Assembly: GCA_964400685.1 (NCBI GenBank)
Contig: CAYNVT010000161.1
Location: 1 to 8,289, forward strand
Length of the DNA: 8,289 nucleotides
Reading direction: 5' to 3'
Source: DATCTV01 sp964400685
Lineage (GTDB): Bacteria; Desulfobacterota; Desulfomonilia; UBA1062
In this document: in pieces, positions 5,773-8,289 of the stretch
Layout of the letters: every line of letters begins with the position of its first letter
Numbering within the stretch: position 1 is the stretch's first letter
The notes under the pieces: model-generated
What the model was told of the DNA's origin: nothing
Database searches by the model: none
The model's input: only the letters and a program-made list of their open reading frames with translations
Made by a program: the position numbers and the translations under genes

Positions 5773-8289
5773 ATGGGAATTTCTGCAAGGGTTACTACCG
5801 GCATCAAGGGGCTTGATAAAGTAATTGACGGCCTCAGGATGGGAGATAACGTTGTCTGGCAGATTGAAAACATAAACGATTACAGGAAGCTTTCCGAGTC
5901 CTTCGTGAAAAGCGCCGTGAGTGAGAAAAGGCGCGTTGTCTACATGAGATTCGGACATCACGATCCGCTTTTTAAGCCGGACTCGGGTCTCAAAATATAT
6001 TCGCTTAATCCGGACGCAGGCTTTGAAGGGTTTTCATCGGAGGTCCATAAGATAATCACGAATGAGGGCAGGGACGTATTCTATGTTTTCGACAGCCTGT
6101 CCGAGCTGCTTTCATCATGGGCGACCGACCTGATGATAGGAAACTTCTTCTTTATTACGTGCCCCTATCTTTTTGACCTTAATACGGTTGCATATTTCGC
6201 GCTTCTGCAGAACCGCCATTCACACCATACTGTTGCCCGGATAAGGGAAACGACTCAGCTCCTCATGGATGTGCACAGCACCGGAAAGGATTTCTATGTG
6301 CACCCTCTAAAGGTATGGAAAAGATACTCGCCCACGATGTTTCTGCCCCATTTGAAAGACGGTGATACCTTTGTCCCGATAACGAGAAGCCTCGATGCCT
6401 CCAGGCTCCTGTCGCAGATATCGAAGAGATGGGACGAGTCGGCAAGGAGGCAGATGGATTACTGGGACAGGCTTTTCCTTCAGGCTGAAGAGATGCAGTC
6501 AAGAGATGTCAGCCCTGATGAAAAAAACACCATGATAGACCAGCTTTGCAGGATCATGCTTGTGAGGGAACCCAGAATGCTGGAGCTCGCCAGGGAGAAT
6601 TTTACTCTTGAAGATCTGCTGCAGATAAAGACGAGGCTCATAGGCACCGGATATGTCGGAGGCAAAACAGTCGGGATGCTGCTTGCGAGAAAGATACTTA
6701 CGACGGATACCAGCATCGGATATGAACAGTATTTTGAGCCTCATGACTCGTTTTTCATCGGTTCGGATGTCTTCTATACATATATCGTACAGAACGGCTG
6801 GTGGAAATTGAGGATGAAACAGAAGACAAAGGAAGGATATTTCAAGATCGCCAGAGAGCTTAAGGATGCGATGGCGAACGGGATTTTTCCTGATGAGGTC
6901 AAAGAGCAGTTCTTCCAGGTTATCGAATATTTCGGGCAGTCCCCCATAATAATCAGGTCATCCTCTCTGCTTGAGGATTCCTTCGGGCATGCCTTTGCAG
7001 GCAAATACGAAAGCTTTTTCTGCGCGAATCAGGGTACGCCTGAGGAAAGGTATGCCCAGTTCGAAGAGACGGTCAGGAAGGTTTATGCATCGACAATGAA
7101 TGAGGATGCGCTTATTTACAGGAGGCAGCGCGGACTGGAAGATCGTGATGAACAGATGGCGCTCCTCGTGCAGAGGGTTTCAGGTTCATACAGAAAAGAT
7201 TATTTCTTCCCCGACCTTGCAGGTGTCGGGATGTCGTACAATACATTTGTATGGAATAAAGGGATGGACCCTGGCGCCGGAATGCTGAGGCTTGTCATGG
7301 GTCTCGGGACACGCGCCGTCAACCGTATAGAAAACGATTATCCGAGGATGGTTGCCCTGGACGAACCGCTCCTGAGACCCCATGCCGGAATGAAGGATTT
7401 AAGGACATACTCCCAGAGGAACGTCGACCTCATAAATATCAGGGAAAATGAGTTTCAGACCGTCTCCCTCATAAAAATGTTTGAAGAGGCTGTGGATATC
7501 CCGTTTGAAAAGATCGCTGTCCATGACTACGAAATGACGGAACAGTTAAGGAAAACCAGGGGAGAAGATATCGAATCATGGCTCCTTACCTTTGATAGCC
7601 TCCTGACTGACACTTCTTTCACCAGAGTTATGCACGGCCTTTTGAAAAATCTCGAGAAGGCCTACAGCTATCCGCTTGAGATAGAGTTTACTGTAAACTT
7701 CAATGAAGTGGGGGATTTCAGGATAAACCTGCTTCAGTGCAGACCGTTACAGGTCATAGGTGTAGAAAAGAATATAGAATTTCCAGGAAAGATCGATGCC
7801 GATAAGGTGATTTTCAGCATGAACGGCAATTTTATGGGCGGCAGTATCGTTCAACCTGTTAACAGGGTCATTTTCATTCAGCCCGAGGAATACAGCGCCC
7901 TTCATCAGCAGGAGAAATATGAGGTGGCCCGGACTATCGGGGAACTCAACAGGATGATAGAAAACAGAAACGACCTGCCCGTAATGCTTCTGGGGCCGGG
8001 CAGATGGGGAACTACGACACCCGCACTCGGCATACCGGTACATTTTTCAGAGATAAACAACATGGCTGTCCTGGGAGAGATCGCTCACCTTGACGGCAAT
8101 CTCATGCCCGAGCTTTCCTACGGGACGCATTTTTTCCAGGACCTTGTCGAAAACAGGATATTTTATGTGGCCATCTTCCCCTGGGAAGAGGGTGTGGTTT
8201 TCAACAGCAAAAGGCTTCTGAAAGGGAAAAACATTTTAACCAGGCTCTTTCCCGAAGCGAAAAAGTTTAAGGATGTAATAAAGGTTTAC
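5773..8289 (+). CDS. PEP/pyruvate-binding (PPDK_N) protein with degenerate KaiC-like N-terminal domain, 3' end missing
   Basis: An uninterrupted frame of 839 codons runs off the right edge. Residues 1-180 resemble KaiC/RecA-fold proteins: TTGIKGLDKVIDGL at 8-21, then a Walker B-like strand FYVFDSLSELL at 103-113. The P-loop position reads MGDNVVWQIENINDY, with no GKT, so ATP binding there is doubtful. A helical linker follows. The PPDK_N ATP-grasp domain spans about 280-660: YVGGKTVGMLLARKI (294-308), HDSFFIGSDVFYTYI (324 on), IIIRSSSLLEDSFGHAFAGK (392-411) and the closing LLQCRPLQ (653-660). Beyond it lies GPGRWG (741-746) and a SYGTHFFQDLVE segment, not the TSHAA-type phospho-histidine domain. 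A role in pyruvate/PEP or other phosphotransfer is suggested by family only. ATG 5773 is chosen for its AGAGGTGG site; an in-frame ATG at 5746 lacks one. Confidence 0.85.
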   Translation, partial: MGISARVTTGIKGLDKVIDGLRMGDNVVWQIENINDYRKLSESFVKSAVSEKRRVVYMRFGHHDPLFKPDSGLKIYSLNPDAGFEGFSSEVHKIITNEGRDVFYVFDSLSELLSSWATDLMIGNFFFITCPYLFDLNTVAYFALLQNRHSHHTVARIRETTQLLMDVHSTGKDFYVHPLKVWKRYSPTMFLPHLKDGDTFVPITRSLDASRLLSQISKRWDESARRQMDYWDRLFLQAEEMQSRDVSPDEKNTMIDQLCRIMLVREPRMLELARENFTLEDLLQIKTRLIGTGYVGGKTVGMLLARKILTTDTSIGYEQYFEPHDSFFIGSDVFYTYIVQNGWWKLRMKQKTKEGYFKIARELKDAMANGIFPDEVKEQFFQVIEYFGQSPIIIRSSSLLEDSFGHAFAGKYESFFCANQGTPEERYAQFEETVRKVYASTMNEDALIYRRQRGLEDRDEQMALLVQRVSGSYRKDYFFPDLAGVGMSYNTFVWNKGMDPGAGMLRLVMGLGTRAVNRIENDYPRMVALDEPLLRPHAGMKDLRTYSQRNVDLINIRENEFQTVSLIKMFEEAVDIPFEKIAVHDYEMTEQLRKTRGEDIESWLLTFDSLLTDTSFTRVMHGLLKNLEKAYSYPLEIEFTVNFNEVGDFRINLLQCRPLQVIGVEKNIEFPGKIDADKVIFSMNGNFMGGSIVQPVNRVIFIQPEEYSALHQQEKYEVARTIGELNRMIENRNDLPVMLLGPGRWGTTTPALGIPVHFSEINNMAVLGEIAHLDGNLMPELSYGTHFFQDLVENRIFYVAIFPWEEGVVFNSKRLLKGKNILTRLFPEAKKFKDVIKVY

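Overview
This window looks like mid-GC chromosomal DNA from an anaerobic bacterium. Iron-sulfur flavoproteins, an archaeal-type split glutamate synthase, a PEP/pyruvate-binding protein fused to a KaiC-like domain and a good -24/-12 promoter together suggest Desulfobacterota (deltaproteobacteria) or a similar anaerobic phylum such as Nitrospirota. That placement is inference from gene content; no rRNA or other phylogenetic marker is present.

Left two thirds (1-5338, minus strand): four genes read right to left as one apparent operon. First is a 615-residue FAD-dependent oxidoreductase with a C-terminal double iron-sulfur module. After a 151-bp gap come two tandem ferredoxin/glutamate-synthase-like proteins that overlap by ATGA. 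The upstream one (463 aa) is a degenerate paralogue that has lost most recognisable catalytic motifs. The downstream one (493 aa) is the canonical FMN/Fe-S synthase core, GltB2-like. Seventeen bases further on starts a class II glutamine amidotransferase (GltB1-like), cut by the left window edge. The expected third piece, a GXGXG domain (GltB3-like), would lie outside the window if present.

The gap 3340-3490 holds two facing arrays of degenerate 7-bp repeats that can fold into a long imperfect hairpin in the operon mRNA. The 434-bp divergent region 5339-5772 contains no gene. It has a strong sigma-54-type element driving the operon, a perfect 7-bp inverted repeat about 100 bp upstream of the predicted start, tandem ACA-N4-TGT dyads further up, and a long-range direct repeat.

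Right third (5773-8289, plus strand): one long open gene, cut by the right edge. It encodes a KaiC/RecA-like domain without a Walker A motif, followed by a pyruvate phosphate dikinase-type ATP-grasp domain (PPDK_N) and a C-terminal domain that is not the usual swivelling His domain.

Working model (inference): the FAD/Fe-S protein feeds electrons from an unidentified donor into a ferredoxin-type glutamate synthase assembled from split subunits and a non-catalytic paralogue. Expression would be controlled by a sigma-54 activator, as often happens for nitrogen assimilation genes.
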